This document shows, one piece after another, positions 7,684-15,322 of a DNA stretch of 35,385 nucleotides (the stretch's first letter is position 1; every line of letters begins with the position of its first letter). The notes beneath the pieces were generated by a model that saw only the letters and a list, made by a program, of their open reading frames with translations, was not told where the DNA came from and did not search any database. This DNA comes from an uncultured Bacteroidaceae bacterium (lineage in GTDB: Bacteria > Bacteroidota > Bacteroidia > Bacteroidales > Bacteroidaceae), in assembly GCA_944321635.1 (NCBI GenBank), contig CALULY010000023.1:1-35385 (forward strand), in the 5' to 3' direction. Both the position numbers and the translations under genes were made by a program.

Positions 7684-8109
7684 ATGAGCGAAGCACGGAT
7701 AGACAAATGGCTCTGGGCCGCAAGGATATTCAAGACACGGACGCTCGCCGCAGACGAATGCAAGAAGGGGCGCGTCACAATCAATTCGGCGCAGGCCAAG
7801 GCTTCGAGGAACGTAAAGCCAGGAGACATCGTTAGTGTCCGCAAACCACCCGTCACCTACTCGTTCAAAGTGCTGCAAGCAATAGAGAAAAGGGTAGGGG
7901 CGAAGCTCATCCCAGAAGTATTGGAAGACGTGACACCCAAGGAACAACGCGACATCCTCGAACTGAGCCGCATCAGCGGGTTCGTAAACCGCGCCAAAGG
8001 GACAGGCAGGCCGACCAAGAAAGACCGCCGCGAACTCGAAGATTTCATGATGCCAGAGTTCTACGGGGACTTTGAGTTCGACCTCGACGATGAGGACGAA
8101 GGACAGTAA
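7684..8109 (+). CDS. hslR: S4-domain RNA-binding protein, ribosome-associated heat shock protein Hsp15
   Basis: 141 aa. The N-terminal S4 RNA-binding domain (residues 4-65, RIDKWLWAARIFKTRTLA ... GRVTINSAQAK ... VKPGDIVSV) closely follows the Hsp15 pattern. The C-terminal region is basic (GTGRPTKKDRRELEDF) and ends in an acidic tail (DLDDEDEG). In E. coli, Hsp15 binds free 50S subunits that carry nascent chains after heat shock. Here it follows pth by 4 bp, consistent with translational coupling and a shared role in recycling blocked ribosomes. The basic-then-acidic C-terminus is normal for Bacteroidota homologues as I recall them. Confidence 0.92.
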   Translation: MSEARIDKWLWAARIFKTRTLAADECKKGRVTINSAQAKASRNVKPGDIVSVRKPPVTYSFKVLQAIEKRVGAKLIPEVLEDVTPKEQRDILELSRISGFVNRAKGTGRPTKKDRRELEDFMMPEFYGDFEFDLDDEDEGQ

Positions 8110-8135
8110 ACACCCACCACAAAACCAATTGCACA

Positions 8136-8798
8136 ATGACAGTCAAGATAGAAGAATCATGGCGGCAGCACCTGCAAAGCGAGTTTGACAAACCATATTT
8201 CAGGCAATTGGTCGATTTCGTCAAGAGCGAATACGCAACCCGCCAGATATTTCCGCCCGGACGGCAGATATTCAACGCCTTCAACCTCTGCCCTTTCGAC
8301 AAGGTGAAAGTGGTCATCATTGGGCAAGACCCCTACCATGACGACGGGCAGGCCAATGGCCTCTGCTTCTCCGTCAACCCCGGGACGGACTTCCCCCCGT
8401 CGCTGCAAAACATTTTCAAGGAAATAGCCGACGATCTCGGCCGACCCATCCCCACCGACGGCGACTTGTCACGCTGGGCATCACAGGGAGTGTTGCTCCT
8501 CAACGCCACACTTACCGTCCGCGCGCACCAGGCCGGGTCGCACCAGGGCCAGGGCTGGGAGCAATTCACCGACGCGGCAATCACCCAACTCTCCGCACAC
8601 CGCGACCATCTCGTCTTCATGCTGTGGGGGGCATACGCCCGTGCCAAGAGCGCGTTGATCGACCATGGCAAGCACTGCATCCTGACATGCGCGCACCCAT
8701 CGCCGCTGTCCGCCTACCGGGGCTTCTTCGGGTGCAAGCACTTCAGCAAGGCAAACGCCTGGCTCACCGCACACGGCATCTCCCCGGTCGAATGGTAA
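8136..8798 (+). CDS. ung: Uracil-DNA glycosylase, family 1
   Basis: 220 aa. Removes uracil from DNA arising by cytosine deamination or dUMP incorporation, the first step of base excision repair. Motif A is GQDPYHDDGQANGLCFSV with the catalytic Asp and the Tyr that excludes thymine; the LLLNATLTV block and HPSPLSAYRGFFG (motif B with catalytic His and the minor-groove loop) are intact. Length and order are standard. It is the last gene of the rplY-pth-hslR-ung cluster, 26 bp after hslR, and converges on lptD. Confidence 0.97.
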   Translation: MTVKIEESWRQHLQSEFDKPYFRQLVDFVKSEYATRQIFPPGRQIFNAFNLCPFDKVKVVIIGQDPYHDDGQANGLCFSVNPGTDFPPSLQNIFKEIADDLGRPIPTDGDLSRWASQGVLLLNATLTVRAHQAGSHQGQGWEQFTDAAITQLSAHRDHLVFMLWGAYARAKSALIDHGKHCILTCAHPSPLSAYRGFFGCKHFSKANAWLTAHGISPVEW

Positions 8799-8850
8799 GC
8801 ACGGCACACCGCTTCCCCTCACAAACACTTGCAGGGCATTGATAAAAACG

Positions 8851-8880
8851 GTGCTTTGTAAGTCGCACTTACAAAAGGCA
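8851..8880. terminator. Hairpin between convergent ung and lptD, probable terminator
   Basis: TTTGTAAGT (8855-8863), loop CGC, ACTTACAAA (8867-8875), extendable by GC pairs on both sides. On the leftward transcript the hairpin is followed after five bases by TTTTT, so it suits lptD; on the rightward strand the T content downstream is weak. Confidence 0.55.
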
Positions 8881-8939
8881 TCTTTCCGCCTACCGTCAGA
8901 CCACGCCTCGGGCAGGTGCGGCGGTCATGGCGGCAGGGC

Positions 8940-11678
8940 TCAATACCACACGATGTTCTGGCTGCGTGAGTTGCGTTTCTCCCACTTCAAATCCTGAAGG
9001 AGTGAGGAGTTGGCGCGTATTGTGAAATAATAGGAGTTGAAGTAGCCCAACTGTATGCTGGCCGACATCTGGAAGCAGTGCAGGTCGCGTGCCACGTTGA
9101 GCGTCGTTTGGGCGAGACGTTTGGCCTCGAAGTCGTAGGATGTGTTGATGTTCAAGCTCCACCGGTTAGCAATCTTTATGTTGCCGTTGCCCGAAAGGTT
9201 GTGTATGAGGCGGTAAGGGTAGCGCATCGTCTTGGTGTTGATCGGTTTAGAGCGGTCCTCTGTCATCGAGCAAGAGTAGCTGATGGTGAATGACCAGGGG
9301 ATTTTGATCTTCATGTAGCCGTCCTTGTCCAGACGTGCGTCCTCCTTTTGTTTGCCGCTGTCGAGGCCGGAGGACTGTGTTTCCTCGGCCTGGGCGGTTT
9401 GCGCGTCGTGGTTCTTCTTGATGTCCTCCTTCTCGTCCTCCTTGCCGAACCACTTTTCCCACGTGTTGTTGTCAAATGTGTATGAGAACGAGCGGCTGAT
9501 GCCCCCGAATCGTCCGAATCGGCCATACGACCACTCGGTGCGGTCGCCCTCGACCACATTGCCGTTTTTGTCGAACTCGTAGGCGTAGGTGTAGAATGTC
9601 GAGTTGAGGTTCAACGTGAAGTTCTTCCACAACTTCAGTCGGATGCTCATGTTCATGTCCGACCATTTGCGCGTGGGGATGTTGTATGAGATGCCGGCCG
9701 TGAAATCATCTATGAGGCTGATCAGCCTGACACCGGTCGTGTCGCGGTCAGATTTGACCTTCATCTCGATGTTGTTTGAGATGCTCATGTTGATGTTGCC
9801 TTGCAGCCCGTTGGGAGCCGTGCCGAAGAGCCCGTGCGAATAGAGGCTGTACTCCTTGGTGATTGTCTCGCCATACTCGTCCACGTAGCTGTAACTGTCA
9901 TAGTAACCGTAGCGGTGCTTGCCGAAATCCGGCGCGGCACTGAACGAGACGGTCGGCGTGAACACGTGGCGGATCATCTGTATCTTGTCGCCGAAGATGG
10001 ATTTCAGGGGCTTGTAGAAGCCATATAACTTAGTGTTGAGCCCTATGCTGAAATTGTAGTTGGCGACACGGTTGAAGCCGTAGATGGTGTCTTGCACCTC
10101 GCGGTTGTTCTCGGTGTCCCAATGGCGTTTGATCTTGCTGGGGTACCACCGGGAATTGTACTGGAACGATGGCGTCACGTTTATGTATTTGAACAACTGG
10201 AACGTGGCACTTATCGGCACGGAATGGCTCATCCCGTTGCGCCAATCCTTTAAAAGGTTGGTCTTGAACAGTGCATTCTCCTGTGTCGTTATGGTGTTGC
10301 GGATTTGTCCCGTGTAGCCGATGGAGATTTTCTCGTACCATTTCTGTTTGCCCGTCGAGTGCTTCCGTTTGAAGGGATAGATCTTGCGGAGGCTTATGTT
10401 CAGGTTGGGCAGCGTCATGGACAATGATTGGTTGCGTGTCGTCTGGGACAAGTTGAACGAGGTCGAGATGGTCAGCTTCTGGTTAGGCGTGGTGTAGGTG
10501 TAACTGATGCTCGATGTCTTGGTGTTCTGCGAATAGAGCTGCGAATTGTACTGGCTCTCCGTGTTGTTGCGGTCGTAGCTGCTGGTCGAGAAGTTGACGC
10601 TGGCCGAGAATGTGCTGTACGGGTTGGCCTTGGCGTCCTGGCGGTGCGTCCAGTTGATGCGGAAGTCCTTGGCGACGGCATAGTCGGGCATGTTCTTCTC
10701 CCCCGTGATTGTCACCTGGTAGTGTGCGTCGATGTTGCCCGAGAATTTGTACCTTTTCGTGTAGGACGACTGCGCTCCCAACGCCCATGACCCTTTGGTG
10801 TAGATGTCACCGGTCAACCTCAGGTCAACCTTGTCGTTGATTGCGAAGTAGTAGCCTCCGCCGCTCAGGTAGTAGCCTTTCTGCAATTCGTCACCGAACG
10901 ACGGCATTATGAACCCCGAAGAATAGCTGTCAGTGAACGGGAAGAAGCCGAATGGTATCGCGAGCGGCAGCGGAACGTCCTCGACCACCATATAGGCAGG
11001 GCCGAAGACCACGTTCTTTTTCTGCTTTATTTTCGCCCTCGTCAGTTTCAGGTAGAAGTGCGGGTGCTCATGGTTGTCGCAGGTGGTGTACCAACCGTTC
11101 TTCATGTAAAGCTCGTCGTCAGGACCTTTCTTGGAGTCCTGGCTGGTGACGAAGCCCTCTCCCTGCTGTGTCGTGACGTTGGTGATGAAACCTTTCTTGG
11201 TGTCAAAGTTGTAGCGCATCGTCTCGGACTCGTATGGATCGGAGCCGTCAGTGAACACCGGCTTGCCCGTGATCACACCCGTCGTGTCCTTGATTCCCTC
11301 GGCGAAGACGGTGCTGCTGTCCATGTTCATCGTGATGATTGCCGCATCGAGCTGTATGTCCTGGTAGTTGACCTTAGCCTTGCCATAGAGGCGGGCGAAA
11401 CCCTCCCTCGTGAAGACGATGGAGTCGGTGGCCTCGTAGATGACCGGCGCGTCTATCGCCTGCTCCTTCTCCTTCACCGTGTCGGTGCGGGCGGTGTCGG
11501 CAGGCATGATGCTGTCGGCAAACAGCGTGTCGGCCGCAAGCAAAGTGTCGGGCAATGCTATCGAATCATTGGCTGCAAACGACCTCGCCGCCCGTGACGA
11601 TGAAGGCAACGCACCCAGGACGGATGCCAAAACCAGTACAAGGAGGAGGGATAACGATATGTCCAGTCTTACCTTCAA
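8940..11678 (-). CDS. lptD: LPS-assembly outer membrane protein LptD (OstA-like)
   Basis: 912 aa. Expected to form the outer-membrane barrel that inserts lipopolysaccharide into the outer leaflet. Residues 1-31 form a signal peptide (LSLLLVLVLASVLGA). An OstA-like periplasmic beta-jellyroll region follows (~75-190, with repeated short beta strands such as ARLYGKAKVNYQDIQLDAA), then a long LptD barrel domain with many alternating Tyr/Ser/Thr strands, ending in an aromatic residue (NIVWY) as outer-membrane barrels do. A charged, low-complexity loop (~735-785, KEDEKEDIKKNHDAQ) looks like an external loop. The start is TTG at 11678: there is no in-frame ATG or GTG between it and the upstream stop, and a -7 box lies just upstream. 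The HD-domain gene precedes it by 85 bp. The family assignment follows the usual naming of such Bacteroidota proteins; sequence similarity to E. coli LptD would be low. Confidence 0.85.
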   Translation of the reverse strand: MKVRLDISLSLLLVLVLASVLGALPSSSRAARSFAANDSIALPDTLLAADTLFADSIMPADTARTDTVKEKEQAIDAPVIYEATDSIVFTREGFARLYGKAKVNYQDIQLDAAIITMNMDSSTVFAEGIKDTTGVITGKPVFTDGSDPYESETMRYNFDTKKGFITNVTTQQGEGFVTSQDSKKGPDDELYMKNGWYTTCDNHEHPHFYLKLTRAKIKQKKNVVFGPAYMVVEDVPLPLAIPFGFFPFTDSYSSGFIMPSFGDELQKGYYLSGGGYYFAINDKVDLRLTGDIYTKGSWALGAQSSYTKRYKFSGNIDAHYQVTITGEKNMPDYAVAKDFRINWTHRQDAKANPYSTFSASVNFSTSSYDRNNTESQYNSQLYSQNTKTSSISYTYTTPNQKLTISTSFNLSQTTRNQSLSMTLPNLNISLRKIYPFKRKHSTGKQKWYEKISIGYTGQIRNTITTQENALFKTNLLKDWRNGMSHSVPISATFQLFKYINVTPSFQYNSRWYPSKIKRHWDTENNREVQDTIYGFNRVANYNFSIGLNTKLYGFYKPLKSIFGDKIQMIRHVFTPTVSFSAAPDFGKHRYGYYDSYSYVDEYGETITKEYSLYSHGLFGTAPNGLQGNINMSISNNIEMKVKSDRDTTGVRLISLIDDFTAGISYNIPTRKWSDMNMSIRLKLWKNFTLNLNSTFYTYAYEFDKNGNVVEGDRTEWSYGRFGRFGGISRSFSYTFDNNTWEKWFGKEDEKEDIKKNHDAQTAQAEETQSSGLDSGKQKEDARLDKDGYMKIKIPWSFTISYSCSMTEDRSKPINTKTMRYPYRLIHNLSGNGNIKIANRWSLNINTSYDFEAKRLAQTTLNVARDLHCFQMSASIQLGYFNSYYFTIRANSSLLQDLKWEKRNSRSQNIVWY

Positions 11679-11701
11679 ATCGAAATATGCGCTTTAGCCG
11701 C

Positions 11702-11709
11702 CAAAATTA
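11702..11709 (-). promoter_or_regulatory. Possible -7 box for lptD
   Basis: On the minus strand TAATTTTG fits TAnnTTTG and would place the transcript start near 11695, 17 bases before the TTG start codon. No convincing -33 box is seen at the right distance. Confidence 0.4.
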
Positions 11710-11763
11710 TTGAATATAATCAAATATCACCTTGTACACCATCCATTTAACAACCCAGGCCGT

Positions 11764-12300
11764 TCAACCAAACATCCGCAGCCATTCCTTGAAACGTTCC
11801 ACACCTTCCTCGCCATACTTGGAGATGCTGTGCAATGCGCGCTCGACACTCTTCTCCTTGTCCAAGGATGTCTTGGAAAAAAACTTGTCGGCATAGCAGA
11901 TGACTTGCTCCTCCAGCGACACAGGGCGCAGGTCACGGTGCGGCAGCGGCAAGTCCTTGTCGATGATGGTCTGCAAGGAAATGCCAGCCCCCGTGTGCCT
12001 CTCGCACACCAAGGCATGACGTTCAAAGCCCAAGGACCGCATCAAGTCCGCCCCGAGGTAGCCGTGGCAGATGTAGGGGTAAGTGCCGTGGCAGCAGATC
12101 GACGGCGCGTCGGTCATGAATATGCCTATGTCATGCAGCATGGCCGCCTCGCCAACAAACTGGCGGTCAAGCCCCAGCTCCGGATGACGGTCAACCACGT
12201 CCAACGCCTTGGCAGCCACCGAGCGGCTGTGCCGCAAGAGGATGTCGCGCAAAGCGTCGTTGTTGTAATAATAGGTGTTTATGATTCTCTCAACATCCAT
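11764..12300 (-). CDS. HD-domain phosphohydrolase family protein
   Basis: 178 aa. HD superfamily metal-dependent hydrolase. The metal ligands are visible as His in LLRHSRSVA, the His-Asp pair in AAMLHDIGIF, and later His residues in ICHGYLGA and CERHTGAG; a final Asp is in CYADKFFSK. The substrate cannot be told from sequence; members act on nucleotides or other phosphorylated molecules. I chose the ATG at 12300 (MDVERIIN); a GTG at 12309 in frame would add three residues. It starts 11 bp after the glycosyltransferase stop, so both are very likely one transcript, and lptD follows 85 bp later. Confidence 0.85.
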   Translation of the reverse strand: MDVERIINTYYYNNDALRDILLRHSRSVAAKALDVVDRHPELGLDRQFVGEAAMLHDIGIFMTDAPSICCHGTYPYICHGYLGADLMRSLGFERHALVCERHTGAGISLQTIIDKDLPLPHRDLRPVSLEEQVICYADKFFSKTSLDKEKSVERALHSISKYGEEGVERFKEWLRMFG

Positions 12301-12311
12301 ACGCGGCACAG

Positions 12312-13310
12312 TTATTTCTTCTTGTAAAGGCGGTCAAGCTCCGACGCATCGTCACGCTTACCCAGGACAATCTTCTTCCACCACGCCGACAAGAACCCGC
12401 ATCCATAGCCCCACAGCTGCACCAGGCTCGTGACCACAGACAGCCCGCCTATCTTGACGCTGCCGGTCACGATCAATGCCTCGGCCAGCAGGATGAGCAG
12501 CAGGAGCCCCAACGGCAGCAACGTCCACGGGCACCATGGCGAGGCAAGCACCAGAAGCACAGACCCGCAGACGAACAAGGCAGGCAGCGTGTGCACCAGT
12601 TTCAAGGATCCCGGATGCGCGATTTGCAAGTCAATCCTCGCACGGCCAAACACATTGACCTGGCGGTAGAAGGACCGCAGGCTCACCCTCCGCTTGTGGT
12701 AGACGTAGGCATCCCTTATCAACCGCGTGCGGTAGCCCGCAGCCTGCAACCTCAAGCTGAGGTCGATGTCCTCGCCAAACATGTCCTTGAACCCGCCAAC
12801 GCACCGGTAGGCCGCCATCGACATGCCCATGTTGAACGTGCGCGGCGTGTACTTGTCCAACACCCTCTTGCCTCCACGGATGCCGCCCGTCGTGATGAAC
12901 GACGTCATCGAGTGGCTGATGGCCTTTTGCAGCACCGTGAACGACTCATGCGCCTTGTCCGGCCCGCCGAAGCAGTCGGCATAGTCTGCCTCCAACTCAC
13001 GTGAGAGCGTCTCGAAGTAGTGTTCGGGAATCACACAATCTGAGTCGAAGAACACGAGATAGTCGCCCGTCGCCCGTTCCATCCCATAGTTGCGCGTCAA
13101 GCTCCGTCCCGAGTTTGGCTTGTAGTAGTAATGCACGTCCACCGCCCCGGCGAATTCGCGCGCCACCTCCTCGCAACGCTGCGTCGAACCATCATCGACA
13201 AGCACCACCTCAAAGCACTTGACCGTCTGCCGCGCAAGGCTCTCCAGCAGCTCGCGCACTTCCCCCGGGCGGTTGTAGACGGGGATTATTATCGAAAACC
13301 TAATTGCCAT
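12312..13310 (-). CDS. Family 2 glycosyltransferase with C-terminal membrane segments
   Basis: 332 aa inverting GT-A glycosyltransferase. The catalytic domain (residues ~5-220) has SIIIPVYNRP, the nucleotide-binding VVLVDDGST, the metal-binding DSD (VFFDSDCVIP) and a catalytic-base motif FGEDIDLSLR. Two or three hydrophobic segments follow (VHTLPALFVCGSVLLVLA, LLPLGLLLLILLAEALIV), placing it at the inner membrane facing the cytoplasm. Acceptor and sugar are unknown; envelope polysaccharide or glycolipid synthesis is likely. The ATG at 13310 is preferred over an upstream TTG at 13316. It heads a leftward group with an HD protein and lptD. Confidence 0.88.
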   Translation of the reverse strand: MAIRFSIIIPVYNRPGEVRELLESLARQTVKCFEVVLVDDGSTQRCEEVAREFAGAVDVHYYYKPNSGRSLTRNYGMERATGDYLVFFDSDCVIPEHYFETLSRELEADYADCFGGPDKAHESFTVLQKAISHSMTSFITTGGIRGGKRVLDKYTPRTFNMGMSMAAYRCVGGFKDMFGEDIDLSLRLQAAGYRTRLIRDAYVYHKRRVSLRSFYRQVNVFGRARIDLQIAHPGSLKLVHTLPALFVCGSVLLVLASPWCPWTLLPLGLLLLILLAEALIVTGSVKIGGLSVVTSLVQLWGYGCGFLSAWWKKIVLGKRDDASELDRLYKKK

Positions 13311-13339
13311 CGTCAATTGCGACCATTCGTTTACGCCCG

Positions 13340-13347
13340 CAAAGTTA
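13340..13347 (-). promoter_or_regulatory. Possible -7 box for the glycosyltransferase gene
   Basis: Minus-strand TAACTTTG matches TAnnTTTG; expected start of transcription near 13333, 23 bases before the ATG. The -33 region is not recognisable. Confidence 0.5.
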
Positions 13348-13457
13348 ACGCAATTTATCCACTCCGGAAACCTCCCCGCCGCCAGCGTGCCAGCGAAACG
13401 CCCGTCATGTCAGGCGAAAAATCAGTTGATGCAAGGCTTGAACCTCCACCGCATCAG

Positions 13458-13726
13458 GCACAAAGTCCGTTTAGGTCTGACACAAAGTTCCATCAGATCT
13501 GGCATAAAGTTAGATTGCCCGGCGCATAAAGTAAAAACAAAAGTTCTGTTTATATATTCAGAACTTTTGTTTATATAAACAGAACTTTTGAATATATAAA
13601 CAAAACTTCTGAATATACTTTATGTACGGGGACAATGAACTTTATGCACCGGGCAATCTAACTTTATGCCAGGCCAGATGGGACTTTGCGCGGCGGGCAG
13701 TCTGCTCTTGTGCCTGGTTGCGCGGG
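13458..13726 (-). repeat. Mosaic repeat element B (inverted relative to A and C)
   Basis: Same architecture as element A in the opposite orientation. Arm units of 22 bp start at 13458, 13480 and 13502 (GCACAAAGTCC, ACACAAAGTTC, GCATAAAGTTA), with a transition at 13524. The AT-rich core runs to ~13616. Opposite-arm 22-bp units start at 13617, 13639, 13661, 13683 and 13705 (ACTTTATGT, ACTTTATGC, ACTTTATGC, ACTTTGCGC, CTCTTGTGC). Read on the minus strand, the four 21-bp core units match element A with a single base difference, while the outer arm units differ strongly. A further in-register but degenerate unit can be seen at 13749. Confidence 0.85.
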
Positions 13727-13861
13727 GTTTCCCATGGCGGGTTGTCGGGTTTCGTGTCAGACCGCATGATGGTTGCCCCTCGTGCCGGATTGGCGTTGGG
13801 CCGGTGCCGTGGCGTGGAGGCAGGGCGGGGGTGTGCGGGGCATTTGACGTGCCTGTGCATG

Positions 13862-13914
13862 AAAAGGCAAGCACCGGCAGATGTCCCGTGTGTGGGGGTG
13901 CTGCCGGTGCTTGC
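13862..13914 (-). terminator. Terminator of the RND efflux operon
   Basis: A perfect 14-bp stem, GCAAGCACCGGCAG (13867-13880) with CTGCCGGTGCTTGC (13901-13914), around a 20-nt loop. On the minus strand it is followed by CTTTTC. It lies 31 bp beyond the outer-membrane subunit stop codon. The loop is long and the T tract short, but the stem is very strong. Confidence 0.7.
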
Positions 13915-13945
13915 TGGTCTGTGCCGTGCGGTGAGCGGTGTGGTG

Positions 13946-15322
13946 TCACCACCCGCCTCCGAGGGCTTTGTATAGGTTGACGAGCATGATTTGTTTGTCG
14001 CGGATTGCGTTGCTGAGGCTTATCTGTGCGTCGAAGTATCCGCGCTGCACGTCGAGCAGGTCGAGGTAGGCGATCACGCCGTTGAGGTACTGCAACTGGG
14101 CGAGTTCCATCGCGCTCTTTGATGCTTTCTCGTAGCTGTCGCGCAGTTCGCAAATCTCTTTGATCTTGTTGAAGTTGGCTATGGCGTTGCTCACGTCGCG
14201 GAATGCGGCGATGACGGTCTTCTCGTATTGGGCTACTTCTCCCTCAAGTGCCGCTTTCTTGGCCTTGTGCGCCGCGATGTTCTGCCCTGTGCCGAAGAGG
14301 GGCGTGAGCAGGTTGGCTATCATTTGCTGGAAGGGGGACTTGAGCAGGTCTTGCCATGTCTCGCTCTCCGCGCCGAATTGTCCTGTGAGCTTGAGGCTTG
14401 GGAACATATTGGTCAGTGCGATGCCGACCTCTGCGTTGGCTGCGATGAGGTCTTGCTCGGCGGCGCGCACGTCGGGACGGCGTTGCAGCAGGGTGGAGGG
14501 CAGGCCGATGGGCAGGCTCTCGGGCATGGGGATTGACATCAGGTCCTTGGCGCGGCGGATGTCGTGCGGGTAGTCGCCGGTGAGATAGGAGATTTCGTTC
14601 TCCTTCAACGCTATTTGCCTCTCAAGGTCTGGGACGAGGGTCTCGGTGCGGGCGAGTTCGAGTTTGGCCTGCTGGTAGACTATCTCTGACGTCAGTCCGC
14701 CACGGTAGCGTATCTCTGCCAGCCGCACTCCCTCTGTGCGCGAGTTGAGTGTCTGGCGGACGATCTTGAGTTCGTTGTCGAGGGCGACGAGTTCAAAGTA
14801 GGCTTTGGCGACCTCGGAGATGATGGTTATGCGGACGGCGCGTTGGTTCTCGACCGACGCGAGGAATTGCGCCACGCTCTTGTCTTTGGCCCAGCGGAGG
14901 TTGCCCCAGATGTCAAGTTCCCAGGAGACGAGGCCGACGAGGTTTATCTGGTCGTCGTATGTCCTCTTGGTGTGGCCGTAGTACATGTTTTCCTTCCTGC
15001 CGTAGAATTGCCCGCCGATGGCTGGGAGCATATCCGAGGTCTTGATGCGTTTGATTGCCGCGAGTTCCTTGACACGCGCCACGGCTATTTTGAGGTCTTT
15101 GTTGTAGTCGAGTGCCTTGTAGATCAGGTCTTGCAGCAAGGGGTCTGAGTAGAGTGTCTGCCATTCGACATCCTTTACTGACAGCGAGTCGGTCGCGGTC
15201 GTGTCTATCGCTTCGGGCAGGTTGAGCTCGGGGCGGGTGTACTTCTTCCCTATCTTGCACGAGGAGAGCAGGGGGATGAGTAGCAGGGTTATGATGGTTG
15301 TTTTGATTACGGCTTTCTTCAT
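13946..15322 (-). CDS. RND efflux outer-membrane channel subunit (TolC/NodT family lipoprotein)
   Basis: 458 aa. Forms the outer-membrane and periplasmic tunnel of a tripartite efflux pump. A lipoprotein signal is present (IITLLLIPLLSSC, lipid on Cys22). The mature protein has two outer-membrane efflux repeats, with family signatures W(Q/R)..Y.DP.L..LI..AL..N.DL near residues 54-77, LVGLVSWELDIWG, and LLQRRPDVRAAEQDLIAANA. Long helical coiled segments lie between. The start overlaps the permease stop by 4 bp, showing translational coupling. It is the last gene of an MFP-RND-OMF operon, followed by a strong hairpin. Confidence 0.94.
   Translation of the reverse strand: MKKAVIKTTIITLLLIPLLSSCKIGKKYTRPELNLPEAIDTTATDSLSVKDVEWQTLYSDPLLQDLIYKALDYNKDLKIAVARVKELAAIKRIKTSDMLPAIGGQFYGRKENMYYGHTKRTYDDQINLVGLVSWELDIWGNLRWAKDKSVAQFLASVENQRAVRITIISEVAKAYFELVALDNELKIVRQTLNSRTEGVRLAEIRYRGGLTSEIVYQQAKLELARTETLVPDLERQIALKENEISYLTGDYPHDIRRAKDLMSIPMPESLPIGLPSTLLQRRPDVRAAEQDLIAANAEVGIALTNMFPSLKLTGQFGAESETWQDLLKSPFQQMIANLLTPLFGTGQNIAAHKAKKAALEGEVAQYEKTVIAAFRDVSNAIANFNKIKEICELRDSYEKASKSAMELAQLQYLNGVIAYLDLLDVQRGYFDAQISLSNAIRDKQIMLVNLYKALGGGW

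Larger units (their letters stand above)
13311..13945. other. Intergenic region (635 bp) between the glycosyltransferase and the efflux operon
   Basis: From right to left on the leftward strand it holds the terminator of the efflux operon (13862-13914), repeat element B (13458-13726 with decayed units continuing to about 13770) and the glycosyltransferase promoter. The GC-rich stretch 13771-13861 and the stretch 13348-13457 show nothing I can identify; open frames on either strand look non-coding. Confidence 0.7.

Noticed and set aside
11058..11597. 179-codon open frame opposite lptD
   Set aside because: Antisense shadow of the lptD 5' region, with no start signal or domain.
13622..13980. 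Small Cys/Gly-rich proteins in the intergenic region by element B
   Set aside because: The frames run through repeat arms and the terminator hairpin; composition reflects GC-rich repeat decay.
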